The notes: generated by a model not told the origin, from the letters alone. 64,000 nt of DNA from Confluentibacter flavum (GCF_002843175.1 NZ_PJEO01000016.1:124001-188000), one strand, 5' to 3'. Shown: positions 36,329 to 46,833, counted from the first letter of the stretch. Translations and numbers: made by a program.

Positions 36329-37210
36329 ATGAGTTATCAAATAGAGCTTAGGCATATACGTTATTTTTTAGCAGTTGCCGATACCTTACACTTCAGAAAA
36401 GCCGCTGAAAAACTTTTTATTTCGCAACCTGGATTAAGCCGGCAAATTAAAGAAATGGAAGACCAGTTAGGCATCACCTTATTTGATCGCCATAACCGAC
36501 AAGTGTTATTAACCAATGCCGGTTTATATTTAAAACAGGAGTTATCAAATAACCTGAAGAGTTTAGATGCTATTTTAAATCATGCCAAATTATTACAAGC
36601 AGGTAAAGATGGGCAATTAAGTTTTGGTTATGTCGGTTCTGCTATGCAACACATTATACCCGAATTACTATTAAAATTTACACAAAACCACCCAAGTGTT
36701 TTATTTAGTTTAAAAGAAATGGACAATCAAAAGCAAATAGAAGGCTTGCTTGCTCAGGATATTGATATAGGGTTTGTAAGGTTAGAACGCGTGCCAAGAG
36801 GCTTAGAAATTTATCCGCTTTTAAAAGAAACCTTTTGCTTGGTATTGCCCAAAGACCATCCTATTGACCGTTCCAATTTTAAAAATATAGCACAGTTAAA
36901 ATCCGAACCATTCATATTATTCGACCCAGAATATAGTGCGTCGTATTATGAAAAAGTCATGGAGATTTTTGATGAGAGTGGTTTTAGCCCTATGGTGTCT
37001 CATAATACCATTCACGCAGATTCCATTTATAAATTAGTAGAACATAAATTTGGCGTGTCTATAGTTCCCAAATCACTGCAGACCGTAAACAATGATTCCA
37101 TAAAATTTATTGAATTAGATACCATTTCACAACGCACCGTATTATCTGCCGTGTGGGACAAAAACAATATAAACCCTATGTTAGTTCATTTTTTGAATTT
37201 AATTAAATGA
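36329..37210 (+). CDS. LysR family transcriptional regulator of the hut locus
   Basis: A 293-residue regulator with the N-terminal winged helix (HIRYFLAVADTLHFRKAAEK; QPGLSRQIKEMEDQLG; LFDRHNRQVLLTNAG) and a periplasmic-binding-type effector domain from about 90 onward. It is divergent from hutH with 98 bases between start codons, so control of histidine use in response to a pathway metabolite (urocanate would be usual) is likely. The effector is inferred. Confidence 0.9.
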   Translation: MSYQIELRHIRYFLAVADTLHFRKAAEKLFISQPGLSRQIKEMEDQLGITLFDRHNRQVLLTNAGLYLKQELSNNLKSLDAILNHAKLLQAGKDGQLSFGYVGSAMQHIIPELLLKFTQNHPSVLFSLKEMDNQKQIEGLLAQDIDIGFVRLERVPRGLEIYPLLKETFCLVLPKDHPIDRSNFKNIAQLKSEPFILFDPEYSASYYEKVMEIFDESGFSPMVSHNTIHADSIYKLVEHKFGVSIVPKSLQTVNNDSIKFIELDTISQRTVLSAVWDKNNINPMLVHFLNLIK

Positions 37211-37551
37211 GCTTGATTTGCTACAGAAAAAGAGATAAGTTCATTTCGACATCTGATATAAAACATGAAAACGATTTCATATCATTATAGTTAAAGGAGC
37301 CTCTCAAAATATCTTCTTTTCCAAACCACAACCTTAATCCCTTAATAACAATATGTTAACCTATATTTTAAATATAGGTCGCACCTTTGTGGTTTTATAA
37401 TACAACTATTTGCGAAATATCTATTTTAAGCAAATGATGATCCTGATAAATCATCAATCTACTCTAGTAGTAAAAGTAACTACTTATTTAAGTGGCTACT
37501 CACCTTCTCTCCAATTCAAAATACATAACAACCAAATCATCATACCAACGC
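37211..37551. other. Intergenic stretch without a recognised gene
   Basis: AT-rich DNA between the LysR gene and the metallophosphatase. A GTG at 37492 opens the phosphatase frame 60 bases early. I see no RNA gene, repeat or clear terminator; presumably it holds the promoter of the phosphatase and glycosyltransferase pair. Confidence 0.4.
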
Positions 37552-38427
37552 ATGAAAAAAAGAGCTGTTGATATTGTTGTCATTTCCGATGTGCATTTGG
37601 GCACTTACGGATGCCGCGCCAAAGAATTATTAAAATACCTAAAGTCCGTTAAGCCAGAAAGGGTTATTCTAAATGGCGATATTATAGATATTTGGCAGTT
37701 TAGCAAACGCTATTGGCCAAAATCGCACATGAAAGTTATAAAACACATTACTTCATTAATATCTAAAGGCGTCGAGGTAAATTACATCACAGGAAACCAT
37801 GATGAGATGCTTCGGAAATTTGTAGGGTTTCAATTGGGTACGTTTAGCATTTCTAATAAAGAATTGCTGGAACTGGATGGTAAAAAAACCTGGGTGTTCC
37901 ACGGTGATGTGTTCGATGTCACCATGCAACACTCCAAATACATCGCAAAACTGGGCGCTGTGGGTTACGATTCTTTGATTTTACTGAATAGCGCCATCAA
38001 CTTTTTTGCTTCTAAATTTGGTAAAGGTCCTATCTCGATGTCCAAAAAAATAAAGAATGGCGTGAAATCGGCTATAAAATTCATTAATAATTTTGAAAAA
38101 ATTGCTGCTGATATTGCCATTGAAAATAATTACGATTATGTGGTTTGTGGTCACATTCATCAACCAGAAATAAAAAAAATAGAAACTGCTGAAGGTTCTG
38201 TGATGTATTTGAATTCGGGCGATTGGGTGGAGAATTTAACCGCTTTGGAATATTATGATAACAAATGGCATTTGTTCAGTTTTAAAGACCATGTAACGGT
38301 TGAAGACGGTACTTATTCTGATGAAGATGATGAAGACGAAGAGCTATTGGAAACCAAAGATCTATTTCAAAATTTAATGAAAGAATTTCAAACCGAATCG
38401 AAACAGCTCAAAACAAACGTTTTATAA
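37552..38427 (+). CDS. Calcineurin-like metallophosphatase, LpxH-type
   Basis: A 291-residue phosphodiesterase from the ATG at 37552 (GTG at 37492 possible). Metal-binding motifs are all present: VISDVHLGT, LNGDIIDIW, TGNHDEML, FHGDVFDV and CGHIHQPE. It resembles UDP-2,3-diacylglucosamine hydrolases of lipid A synthesis, which have this layout, and the family is commonly annotated so in flavobacteria, but the substrate is not proven. It runs directly into a glycosyltransferase (10-base gap), suggesting a shared envelope role. Confidence 0.83.
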   Translation: MKKRAVDIVVISDVHLGTYGCRAKELLKYLKSVKPERVILNGDIIDIWQFSKRYWPKSHMKVIKHITSLISKGVEVNYITGNHDEMLRKFVGFQLGTFSISNKELLELDGKKTWVFHGDVFDVTMQHSKYIAKLGAVGYDSLILLNSAINFFASKFGKGPISMSKKIKNGVKSAIKFINNFEKIAADIAIENNYDYVVCGHIHQPEIKKIETAEGSVMYLNSGDWVENLTALEYYDNKWHLFSFKDHVTVEDGTYSDEDDEDEELLETKDLFQNLMKEFQTESKQLKTNVL

Positions 38428-38437
38428 TCAGCCCCAA

Positions 38438-39427
38438 ATGAAAATACTATATGCCATTCAAGGTACCGGTAACGGACATTTAAGTAGAGCGCGCGACATC
38501 ATTCCTATTCTCCAAAAAAAAGGTGTTGTATTGGATATTCTTATCAGTGGCACTCAGGCCGATATTAATCTGCCTTATCCCATAAGCTATCAATTAAAAG
38601 GATTGAGTTTCATTTTTGGCAAAAAAGGCGGTGTAGATGTTTGGAAAACCTATTTTAAAGCTAAAACCATGCGTCTTCATAAAGAAATAATGAGTCTTCC
38701 TGTTGAGAATTACGATTTAATTATAAATGATTTTGAACCTGTATCGGCTTGGGCCTGTAAATTAAAAAAAATACCATGTGTTAGCTTAAGTCATCAATCT
38801 GCCGTATTATCACCTGAAGCTCCAAAACCCAAAAAGAAAGACCCATTAGGAAAACTCATTCTTAAAAAATACGCGCCAACAACCAAACAATATGGATTTC
38901 ATTTTAAGGCTTATGAAGATACCATATTCACGCCCGTTATTAGGCAAGATATTAGAGGTGCTAATTGTACAACGGGCGACCATTATACGGTGTATTTGCC
39001 TTCTTATGATGATGAAAAAATATTGAGCATATTATCTAAGATTAAGGATGTTACTTGGGAGGTATTTTCAAAACACAATAAAAAAATAGTTTCAGATAAA
39101 AATATCACGGTACAGCCTATTACCAATGAAGCTTTTATAACTAGTATGGCGACCAGCAAAGGCGTTCTTTGTGGTGCTGGCTTTGAAACGCCTGCCGAAG
39201 CCCTTTATATGAAAAAGAAATTGTTAGTCATCCCTATGAAAGGACAATATGAACAACAATGTAATGCCGCAGCTTTAAAAGATATGGGCGTACCCGTTAT
39301 AAAATCCTTTAAAAAGAAATACCTTAAAAATATTAAAGATTGGATAGATAGTGATACAATTATTGAGGTTAACTACCCCGATATTACAGAACATATTATA
39401 GATAAGATATTAGAAGAAAATCTATAG
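38438..39427 (+). CDS. MurG/UGT-like glycosyltransferase
   Basis: A 329-residue GT-B-fold protein. The N-terminus YAIQGTGNGHLSRARDI matches the GxGxGHxxR-type loop of MurG/UGT enzymes, and the C-terminal block GVLCGAGFETPAEALYMKK with PMKGQYEQQCNA is the usual sugar-nucleotide site. It is soluble or peripheral. It follows the metallophosphatase by 10 bases, a pair found together in flavobacteria. Acceptor and sugar are unknown. Confidence 0.82.
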   Translation: MKILYAIQGTGNGHLSRARDIIPILQKKGVVLDILISGTQADINLPYPISYQLKGLSFIFGKKGGVDVWKTYFKAKTMRLHKEIMSLPVENYDLIINDFEPVSAWACKLKKIPCVSLSHQSAVLSPEAPKPKKKDPLGKLILKKYAPTTKQYGFHFKAYEDTIFTPVIRQDIRGANCTTGDHYTVYLPSYDDEKILSILSKIKDVTWEVFSKHNKKIVSDKNITVQPITNEAFITSMATSKGVLCGAGFETPAEALYMKKKLLVIPMKGQYEQQCNAAALKDMGVPVIKSFKKKYLKNIKDWIDSDTIIEVNYPDITEHIIDKILEENL

Positions 39428-39526
39428 TTCATGTTATTCAATTAATCTAATTAATTCCAAATACGTTATCGGTTTGATTGATTTGCAACAAGCAAATTGA
39501 ATTGAGAACTTTTTCAAAAAAAATTT

Positions 39527-40900
39527 ATGGATTTTAACCATCCCCAAACAAACTTCATATTAAAACCACAAGATTTCGGAAAAGATTTTGTTTTTGGCGT
39601 TTCCACGGCTGCTTATCAAATCGAAGGAGCGCATAGCGTTCATGACAAAGGCGCTTCCATTTGGGATCAGTTCACTTCTAAAAAAGGAAATACATTTAAT
39701 AACCACCATGGTCAAATAGCCTGCGATTTCTACAATAAGTTTGAGGAAGATATCTTGTTAATGAAATCCATGAATATTAAAAATTTCAGGTTTTCATTAG
39801 CATGGTCACGCATTATTCCCAATGGCATTGGAGATATAAGTCAAGCAGGTATTGATTATTATAATAAAGTGATTGATTTTTGTTCAGAATGTGGCATCAC
39901 GCCGTGGGTAACGCTTTATCACTGGGATTTACCGCAAGCGCTTCAAGACAAAGGTGGTTGGACGAACAGGGACATCGTATCTTGGTTTGAAAATTACGTA
40001 CAAGTTTGCGCCACCCATTTTGGAGACCGTATAAAAAATTGGATGGTTTTAAATGAACCGATGGTTTTTACTGGGGCTGGTTATTTTTTAGGAGTGCATG
40101 CACCAGGTTATAAAGGCTTAAAACATTTTTTACCTGCCATACACCACGCTGTAATGTGCCAAGCTGCTGGGGGTAGAATCTTGCGAAATTTAGTCTCCGA
40201 TGCTTTTATTGGTACCACATTTTCATGTGCACAAACAACACCGTTTCGAGATACGCCTAGAGATTTTATAGCCGCAAAAAAGGCTGATGCTTTGTTGAAT
40301 CGGCTTTTTATTGAACCTTCGTTAGGTTTGGGATATCCGACAGAAGAAGTTCCGGTTCTCAAGCGCATTGAAGCTTATATAAAACCGGACGACTTAAAAA
40401 ATGCTGCATTCGAGTTCGATTTTATTGGTGTGCAAAATTATACACGTGAAATGATTACTCACAGCTATTTAGTGCCTTATTTACAGGCTAAAATTGTAAA
40501 AGCCTCCAAACGGAATGTAAAAACAACGTTGATGGATTGGGAAGTGTATCCGCCCAGTATTTATAATATGATTAAACAATTTAGCCAATATAGTGGAGTT
40601 AAAAAAATGATTATTACCGAAAATGGTGCCGCTTTTACTGATAACTTAATCAATGGCACCATAGAAGATGTTGACAGACTTCATTACTTACAATCCCATT
40701 TAGAACAGGTTTATAAAGCCAAAAAAGATGGCTTTGATGTAGAAGGCTACTTTGTTTGGACCTTTACCGATAATTTTGAATGGGCAGAAGGCTACCATCC
40801 ACGATTTGGATTGGTTTATACCGATTTTGAAACCCAAAAGCGGATTATTAAAGCTTCAGGTAAATGGTATCAAAGCTTTTTGGGATACATAAAACCTTAA
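39527..40900 (+). CDS. Beta-glucosidase, glycoside hydrolase family 1
   Basis: Hydrolyses terminal beta-glucosides of oligosaccharides. The 457-residue (beta/alpha)8 barrel has the family N-terminus FVFGVSTAAYQIEGAH (21-36), acid/base E177 in LNEPMV, and nucleophile E365 in IITENGAAF. There is no signal peptide, so the enzyme acts in the cytosol on imported sugars. GH1 members also include phospho-glucosidases; the exact substrate is not certain. Confidence 0.94.
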   Translation: MDFNHPQTNFILKPQDFGKDFVFGVSTAAYQIEGAHSVHDKGASIWDQFTSKKGNTFNNHHGQIACDFYNKFEEDILLMKSMNIKNFRFSLAWSRIIPNGIGDISQAGIDYYNKVIDFCSECGITPWVTLYHWDLPQALQDKGGWTNRDIVSWFENYVQVCATHFGDRIKNWMVLNEPMVFTGAGYFLGVHAPGYKGLKHFLPAIHHAVMCQAAGGRILRNLVSDAFIGTTFSCAQTTPFRDTPRDFIAAKKADALLNRLFIEPSLGLGYPTEEVPVLKRIEAYIKPDDLKNAAFEFDFIGVQNYTREMITHSYLVPYLQAKIVKASKRNVKTTLMDWEVYPPSIYNMIKQFSQYSGVKKMIITENGAAFTDNLINGTIEDVDRLHYLQSHLEQVYKAKKDGFDVEGYFVWTFTDNFEWAEGYHPRFGLVYTDFETQKRIIKASGKWYQSFLGYIKP

Positions 40901-41253
40901 AACCTGAAACGTTTTTACAATATCAAAAATGATCTTGCTATAATCAAGTAATTTTATTTTTAATTCTACAATCCTATACGTTTATAAATCAAAAGAAAAT
41001 AAGACTTCATTTTAAATGGTCAATAAAATACGTCTGTAAACCATAATCATATCCATAATGCTTATGGGTTGGTTCAAAATAATAGCCTCATAACATTATT
41101 TCCATATTATCTATTCTAAAGCATGTTGGTATTTGCAATAAACCTTCCTAATCAACCCAGAATAGACACAATTAAACGAATAACCTCCTTAAACAGAATA
41201 TCTTAACATTAAGATTTCTAAATTTGATTACTTATTTATCCAATTTAAATATC
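40901..41253. other. Intergenic stretch without a recognised gene
   Basis: AT-rich spacer between the beta-glucosidase and the giant secreted protein. A TTG at 41224 opens the downstream frame 30 bases before the preferred ATG. I see no RNA gene, terminator stem or clear promoter. Confidence 0.4.
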
Positions 41254-44200
41254 ATGGTCCCTCAAATTAAAATTTTCTGTAATTTCATATACTTCATTTT
41301 TATACTGTTATCATATAACGCTTTTGCTCAGAGCTGGAGCCAGTCCATATTAACGTTCTCCGGAACTGGTAATGTAAATGGTGGTGTTACTTCTTTAATG
41401 TACGGCCCTGATAATCGTTTGTATGTAGCAGAATATACGGGAGCCATTAAAATACTCACAATTCAGAGAAACAGCCCCATCAATTATGTTGCTACTAATG
41501 TAGAGATTTTGGACGGCATACGCACCATGCCCGATCACAACGATGACGGCACCCTGTACTCCAGTTTGAATAGGGAAACCCTAGGCCTCACGGTCGTTGG
41601 CACCCCAACCAATCCTGTGATTTATGTAACATCAAGCGATTTTCGTATTGGAGCTGGTGAAGGTGGTGGTAATGGAGATGTTAATCTTGACACCAATTCT
41701 GGTGTCATAACAAGATTTAGCTGGAATGGAAGCGCTTGGAATGTGGTAGATATTGTAAGAGGGCTTCCTCGTTCCGAAGAAAACCATGCAACAAACGGTC
41801 TTGAATTTGTGACCATCAATGGAACCGATTACCTAATAGTAGCACAAGGTGGCCATACCAATGGAGGCTCTCCTTCTACCAATTTCGTATATTCTTGCGA
41901 GTATGCTCTTTCTGGTGCTATTCTGGCTGTAAATCTAACTGCTCTGGAAACCATGCCTATTTTGGATGATAATGGCAGGGCCTACATATATGATCTTCCT
42001 ACTTTGGATGACCCCACGCGCCCAAATATTCATGCGGACGGGTCTCCCGCATCTGAGGATCCCGATGATCCAAATTATTCCCCTCTGGATATCAATGATC
42101 CTTGGGGCGGCAACGATGGACTTAATCAAGCCATATTAGTCCCTGGAGGTCCTGTTCAAATACTATCTCCCGGATATCGCAACGCCTATGACCTCGTTGT
42201 AACAGAGAGCGGTGCACTATATGTTACAGATAACGGCGCCAATGGTGGCTGGGGCGGCCTACCTATGAACGAAGGGGGCGGCTCCGTGACCAATGATTAT
42301 AACCCTGCTGAACCCGGCAGTAGCGATAGTTTACTATATGGTGAAATGGTTAATAATCTAGACCATTTGCAATTGGTAACCACAAACTTACAGGCTTATG
42401 CCTTTGGAACCCTTCCTGAAACATATTATGGTGGGCATCCAAACCCCACAAGAGCAAATCCAGTAGGGGCAGGTTTATATACCGCCGATGGCATAAACAA
42501 TGTTTTCCGAACACTTAAATATGATCCCGACGGAAGTACGCCCGGTTCGACTTCGAATCCAAATGAAGCCCTACCTGTTAATTGGCCGCCGCTTCCAGTA
42601 TCTGAAGCCAACACGGTAGAAGGCGATTGGCGTGGACCAGGTATGATAAACCCAGATGGACCAAATGATGATCCTGTTGTGACATGGGGCACCAATACCA
42701 ACGGAATAGACGAATATACGGCATCCAACTTTGGTGGCGTCATGCAGGGCAATCTTTTGGCTGGTACACACAATGGACTCATTAGACGCGTGCAACTTAA
42801 TGCCAACGGCACGTTGGCATCAGGTGGACTAACATCTAATTTCCTTTCAGGGATGGGGGGAAATGCCCTTGGCATAACCTGTAATAGCGATTTTGATATT
42901 TTTCCCGGAACGGTATGGGCAGGTACCTTGAATGGGAAAATAGTAGTTTTTGAACCAACAGATTTTTTAAATTGTTTAGACCCTAGCGATCCTTTATATG
43001 ATGCGAATGCTGATTATGATAGTGATGGTTATTCAAACCAAGATGAGGAAGACAATGGGACTGAAATATGTAACGGAGGTTCTCAACCTGATGATTGGGA
43101 TAAAGTGATGGGCGGTCAATTAATATCCGATTTGAATGATCCTGACGATGATTTTGATGGAATCCCCGACGCTCTGGATCCTTTTCAATTGGGAGATCCT
43201 ACGGTAGAAGGAAGTGACGCTTTCACTATTCCAATATTGAATGATTTTTTCAATGATCAACAAAACCTTGGAGGAATTTATGGTCTTGGTCTAACAGGGC
43301 TTATGAATAACGGAGATACAGGTGCCAATTGGCTTCTGTGGCTAGATAGGAAGGATGATCCAAATGACCCTAATCCAAATGATATATTAGGAGGTGCCCC
43401 TGGGCTTATGACATCGCAGATGACGTCGGGTACTGCCCTTGGGACTTCTAACAATCAAGAGAAAGGATATCAGTACGGCGTACAAATCCAAAATGATTCT
43501 GGCATAATTACAGTTTCAGGAGGAATGGTTGGGTTCAATGGCCCTTTAACACTTTATGAAAACCTATCAGCGCCTTCAGGTGAGTTGGGATTCTTTATTG
43601 GCGATGGCACACAAAGCAACTACATAAAATTTGTGGTGACAACAACTGGTTTTGTGGCTCTTCAAGAAATTGAGGATATTCCCCAAAGCCCCATAACATA
43701 TAATTTACCACAAGCTAATAGGCCGACTTCTGGAATTAAATTCTTTTTTGAAATTGATCCCTCAATCGGACAAGTAACCCTTAAGTTTCAAATAGACGAA
43801 GGTTCGCTCACAACCTTAGGCACTATAGTGGCACAAGGCTCCATTTTACAAGCTTTACAAAGTTCAAGCACAGATTTAGCCGTCGGATTGATTGGTGCTT
43901 CTAATGAAGATGGCGTAGAGTTAGAAGGGACTTGGGATTTTTTAAACGTAACTGCCGAAAAGCCCTATATGGTACAAAACATTCCTAATCTGCAAAGGGA
44001 ATCAGGTGCTCCAGACGACATGTTTGATTTGGATGACTACTTTGAGGATAATAATGGGACGGCTAATTTAACTTACAGTGTGGCGCTTAATACCAATCCA
44101 AATATATTGGCCAGTATTTCTAATAATCTACTGACTATAACATATCCATCTGAATTACAGACAGCAGATATTACCATACGGGCATCTGACTTAAATGGTT

Positions 44201-46602
44201 ATTTTGTAGAAGATACGTTCACGGTAAGCATTATCAATTCTTCATTAATTCTTGCCAGGGTCAATGCTGGTGGTGCCGCAGTTTCAGCTACGGATGGTGG
44301 GGCCAATTGGGAACAGAATAATGTCGCTGGGGCAACATCAGGACCCAGTTATTCGGTTAATACTGGGACCATTTATAATGGCGGATTATTAAATATAAAC
44401 CGTCATAGTTCCATTCCTGACTATATAGACGAATCAACATACAATGCCATTTTTGCCTACGAACGCTATGACGTTACCGCAAGCCCTGAAATGGAATTTA
44501 CATTCGTGTTACAAAATGGTGACTATCAGGTTAATTTGTATATGGGCAACAGTTTTGTAGGGACTTCAGAAATAGGTGACCGTGTTTTTGATATTGAAAT
44601 AGAAGGAGTGATCGTTGAAGACAACATGGATCTTATAGCCCGTTTTGGCCATCAGTCAGGCGGCATGGTAACCTATCCAGTGACCGTGTCTGGTGGTGTG
44701 CTTAACATCCAGTTTTTGCATGAGGTGGAAAACCCATTATTAAACGCCATAGAAATAATGGCTGCCCCTCCACAATATCCTCCTTTATCGGTAAATCCAA
44801 TAGCAAACCAAACAAATCTAACGGGAGATGTTATTAGTACTTTGGGCGTTTCCGCCTCTGGTGGAAACCCTAATAATAATTTCACCTATAGCATTGACGG
44901 GCAGCCTCTAGGGATAAATATTGAACCCACCAATGGATTAATTTATGGAACCATCGATCAAACGGCTTCCAACGGGGGCACAAATAATGATGGTGTACAT
45001 GGTGTTACCGTTACTGTAGAAAAGGTTGGATCGACTTCGGTTACCACAAATTTTAGCTGGACCGTTAATGATTTGGCGTGGTTTGACAAAAATGAAAATG
45101 AAAATTATACGGCTCGCCACGAGTGCTCTTTTGTACAGGCAGGTGATAAGTTTTATTTGCTTGGGGGTAGGGAAAACTCAAAAACCTTAGATGTTTACAA
45201 TTACACTTCAAATAGCTGGAACTCTCTTGTGGATTCAGCACCTATGGAGTTCAATCATTTTCAGGCCACCGAATACCAAGGACTTATATGGGTGATAGGC
45301 GCCTTTCAAACAAACTCATTCCCCAATGAAACTCCTGCCGATTTTATATGGGCCTTCGATCCTGTAGCTCAGCAATGGATTCAAGGTCCAGAAATACCTT
45401 CCGGTAGAAGAAGAGGATCTGCGGGACTGGTTGTCCATAATGATAAATTCTATATTGTTGGTGGCAATACCATTGGCCATAACGGAGGCTATGTCCCTTG
45501 GTTCGACGAGTATGATCCTGTGTTAGGTACCTGGACAACGCTGACAAATGCACCAAGATCCCGCGACCATTTTCATGCCGTAGTGATTAACAATAAACTT
45601 TACGCGGCATCAGGACGACTCTCTGGTGGAGATGGGGGCACATTCGCTCCAGTAATCCCAGAAGTAGATGTTTATGATTTTTCTACGAATAGCTGGAGCT
45701 CGCTTCCTTCAGATCAAAATATTCCCACCCCTAGAGCCGGGGCTATTGTAGCGAATTTTAACAACAAGCTTGTCATTGCTGGCGGGGAAGTTTCTACAAA
45801 TGTAAATGCGCTTGATATTACCGAAATATATGACCCTTTAGACCAATCTTGGTCCACAGGGGCAAGCCTCATTCATCCAAGGCATGGCACGCAGGGAATC
45901 GTTTCCGGAAACGGTATCTTTGTAGTAGCAGGCTCCCCTGTTATGGGTGGCGGAAAGCAAAAGAATATGGAGTTTTATGGAAGTGATAGTCCAACGGGGA
46001 TACCTTTGGATGCTAGTGAATTAATGGGTCCCACCACGGTTGATTTTAGCGTACAAAATAGCCAAGACATAACATTGGACTTAGAAAATGGAAATACGGG
46101 AATCTTTATCCGTTCGGTTGAGATAAACGGGCATGATGACGATGATTTTGTTATCCAATCTGGAAATTTAAATAATGTGCTCTTAAAATCTAATTCCTCC
46201 AAAATAATCTCTGTTGATTTTATTGGTGCTGGTACAGAAAAAAATGCCATACTAACTATTGACTACGGCGCTAATGCTTCATTGGATATTTCGTTAAGTT
46301 ATGATTCTACACTATCATCGCCTGATGAGAAAGATAATATATCTAATGTATTTACTATATATCCAAATCCATCAAGTGAATATGTTTATGTTGAAATAAA
46401 ATCTTCATCCATTGATGTTACCGATTTCTTGTTGTTTGATATCACTGGTAGATTGATTAAAAAAATAAAAAATGACAATTCTGAACAGTCAACATTCAAA
46501 AAGCAAATAGATGTTAGAGGTTTACAATCGGGGCTATATACCTTATATATACTTTCTAAAGGAAGTGTTGTTCATAAAGCAAGATTGGTAATAAACAACT
46601 AA
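41254..46602 (+). CDS. Giant secreted kelch/malectin protein with T9SS sorting domain
   Basis: A 1782-residue exported protein from the ATG at 41254. Order of parts: signal peptide (ending NAFAQ), a beta-propeller-like region resembling sugar dehydrogenases (to about 570; LMYGPDNRLYVAEYTGA), Asp-rich calcium repeats (DSDGYSNQDEEDNGTE; DDFDGIPDALDPFQLGDP), a concanavalin-like stretch, a malectin-type carbohydrate-binding domain (LARVNAGGAAVSATDGG, about 1000-1160), an Ig-like domain, kelch repeats (about 1280-1560), and a C-terminal type A sorting domain (FTIYPNPSSEYVYVEIKS) that sends it through type IX secretion. GC looks higher than in its neighbours. It may bind or act on a polysaccharide. 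Confidence 0.85.
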   Translation: MVPQIKIFCNFIYFIFILLSYNAFAQSWSQSILTFSGTGNVNGGVTSLMYGPDNRLYVAEYTGAIKILTIQRNSPINYVATNVEILDGIRTMPDHNDDGTLYSSLNRETLGLTVVGTPTNPVIYVTSSDFRIGAGEGGGNGDVNLDTNSGVITRFSWNGSAWNVVDIVRGLPRSEENHATNGLEFVTINGTDYLIVAQGGHTNGGSPSTNFVYSCEYALSGAILAVNLTALETMPILDDNGRAYIYDLPTLDDPTRPNIHADGSPASEDPDDPNYSPLDINDPWGGNDGLNQAILVPGGPVQILSPGYRNAYDLVVTESGALYVTDNGANGGWGGLPMNEGGGSVTNDYNPAEPGSSDSLLYGEMVNNLDHLQLVTTNLQAYAFGTLPETYYGGHPNPTRANPVGAGLYTADGINNVFRTLKYDPDGSTPGSTSNPNEALPVNWPPLPVSEANTVEGDWRGPGMINPDGPNDDPVVTWGTNTNGIDEYTASNFGGVMQGNLLAGTHNGLIRRVQLNANGTLASGGLTSNFLSGMGGNALGITCNSDFDIFPGTVWAGTLNGKIVVFEPTDFLNCLDPSDPLYDANADYDSDGYSNQDEEDNGTEICNGGSQPDDWDKVMGGQLISDLNDPDDDFDGIPDALDPFQLGDPTVEGSDAFTIPILNDFFNDQQNLGGIYGLGLTGLMNNGDTGANWLLWLDRKDDPNDPNPNDILGGAPGLMTSQMTSGTALGTSNNQEKGYQYGVQIQNDSGIITVSGGMVGFNGPLTLYENLSAPSGELGFFIGDGTQSNYIKFVVTTTGFVALQEIEDIPQSPITYNLPQANRPTSGIKFFFEIDPSIGQVTLKFQIDEGSLTTLGTIVAQGSILQALQSSSTDLAVGLIGASNEDGVELEGTWDFLNVTAEKPYMVQNIPNLQRESGAPDDMFDLDDYFEDNNGTANLTYSVALNTNPNILASISNNLLTITYPSELQTADITIRASDLNGYFVEDTFTVSIINSSLILARVNAGGAAVSATDGGANWEQNNVAGATSGPSYSVNTGTIYNGGLLNINRHSSIPDYIDESTYNAIFAYERYDVTASPEMEFTFVLQNGDYQVNLYMGNSFVGTSEIGDRVFDIEIEGVIVEDNMDLIARFGHQSGGMVTYPVTVSGGVLNIQFLHEVENPLLNAIEIMAAPPQYPPLSVNPIANQTNLTGDVISTLGVSASGGNPNNNFTYSIDGQPLGINIEPTNGLIYGTIDQTASNGGTNNDGVHGVTVTVEKVGSTSVTTNFSWTVNDLAWFDKNENENYTARHECSFVQAGDKFYLLGGRENSKTLDVYNYTSNSWNSLVDSAPMEFNHFQATEYQGLIWVIGAFQTNSFPNETPADFIWAFDPVAQQWIQGPEIPSGRRRGSAGLVVHNDKFYIVGGNTIGHNGGYVPWFDEYDPVLGTWTTLTNAPRSRDHFHAVVINNKLYAASGRLSGGDGGTFAPVIPEVDVYDFSTNSWSSLPSDQNIPTPRAGAIVANFNNKLVIAGGEVSTNVNALDITEIYDPLDQSWSTGASLIHPRHGTQGIVSGNGIFVVAGSPVMGGGKQKNMEFYGSDSPTGIPLDASELMGPTTVDFSVQNSQDITLDLENGNTGIFIRSVEINGHDDDDFVIQSGNLNNVLLKSNSSKIISVDFIGAGTEKNAILTIDYGANASLDISLSYDSTLSSPDEKDNISNVFTIYPNPSSEYVYVEIKSSSIDVTDFLLFDITGRLIKKIKNDNSEQSTFKKQIDVRGLQSGLYTLYILSKGSVVHKARLVINN

Positions 46603-46670
46603 ATGCTGTTTTTATAAAGTGCTATTGGCAATTATTAATAACCCAACTATTACATTTTTTTTGAAATAAA

Positions 46671-46696
46671 AAAGCCTCGCAGAAATGCGAGGCTTT
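46671..46696 (-). terminator. Bidirectional terminator beside the tRNA fragment
   Basis: A perfect 10-bp stem (AAAGCCTCGC with GCGAGGCTTT). It lies downstream of the tRNA fragment on the minus strand, where the terminator of the original tRNA gene would be, and also follows the giant gene on the plus strand. Confidence 0.85.
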
Positions 46697-46710
46697 ACAA
46701 TCTCTAAAAG

Positions 46711-46752
46711 TGGTCCCACCTGGGCTCGAACCAGGGACCACCTGATTATGAG
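46711..46752 (-). repeat. 3' fragment of a CAT-anticodon tRNA: probable attachment site at the left end of the island
   Basis: Read on the minus strand, this is tRNA positions 32-73: anticodon loop CTCATAA (anticodon CAT, Met or lysidine-Ile), stem TCAGG, T arm CCTGG-TTCGAGC-CCAGG, acceptor TGGGACC and discriminator A. The sequence before it (GACGG) cannot pair with TCAGG, so the 5' half is missing. A broken tRNA 3' end beside an integrase is the standard scar of site-specific integration: the intact gene should lie at the far end of the element. Confidence 0.85.
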
Positions 46753-46833
46753 CCGTCAATCAGACAGAAAAATCTATACAATAAAAATTTTAACATATTG
46801 ATTTTCAACATTTTAATAAATTTTGATTTCAAC

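Noticed and set aside
42426-42875. Antisense frame within the giant secreted gene
   Set aside because: Shadow of proline/glycine-rich codons; no start signal or homology.
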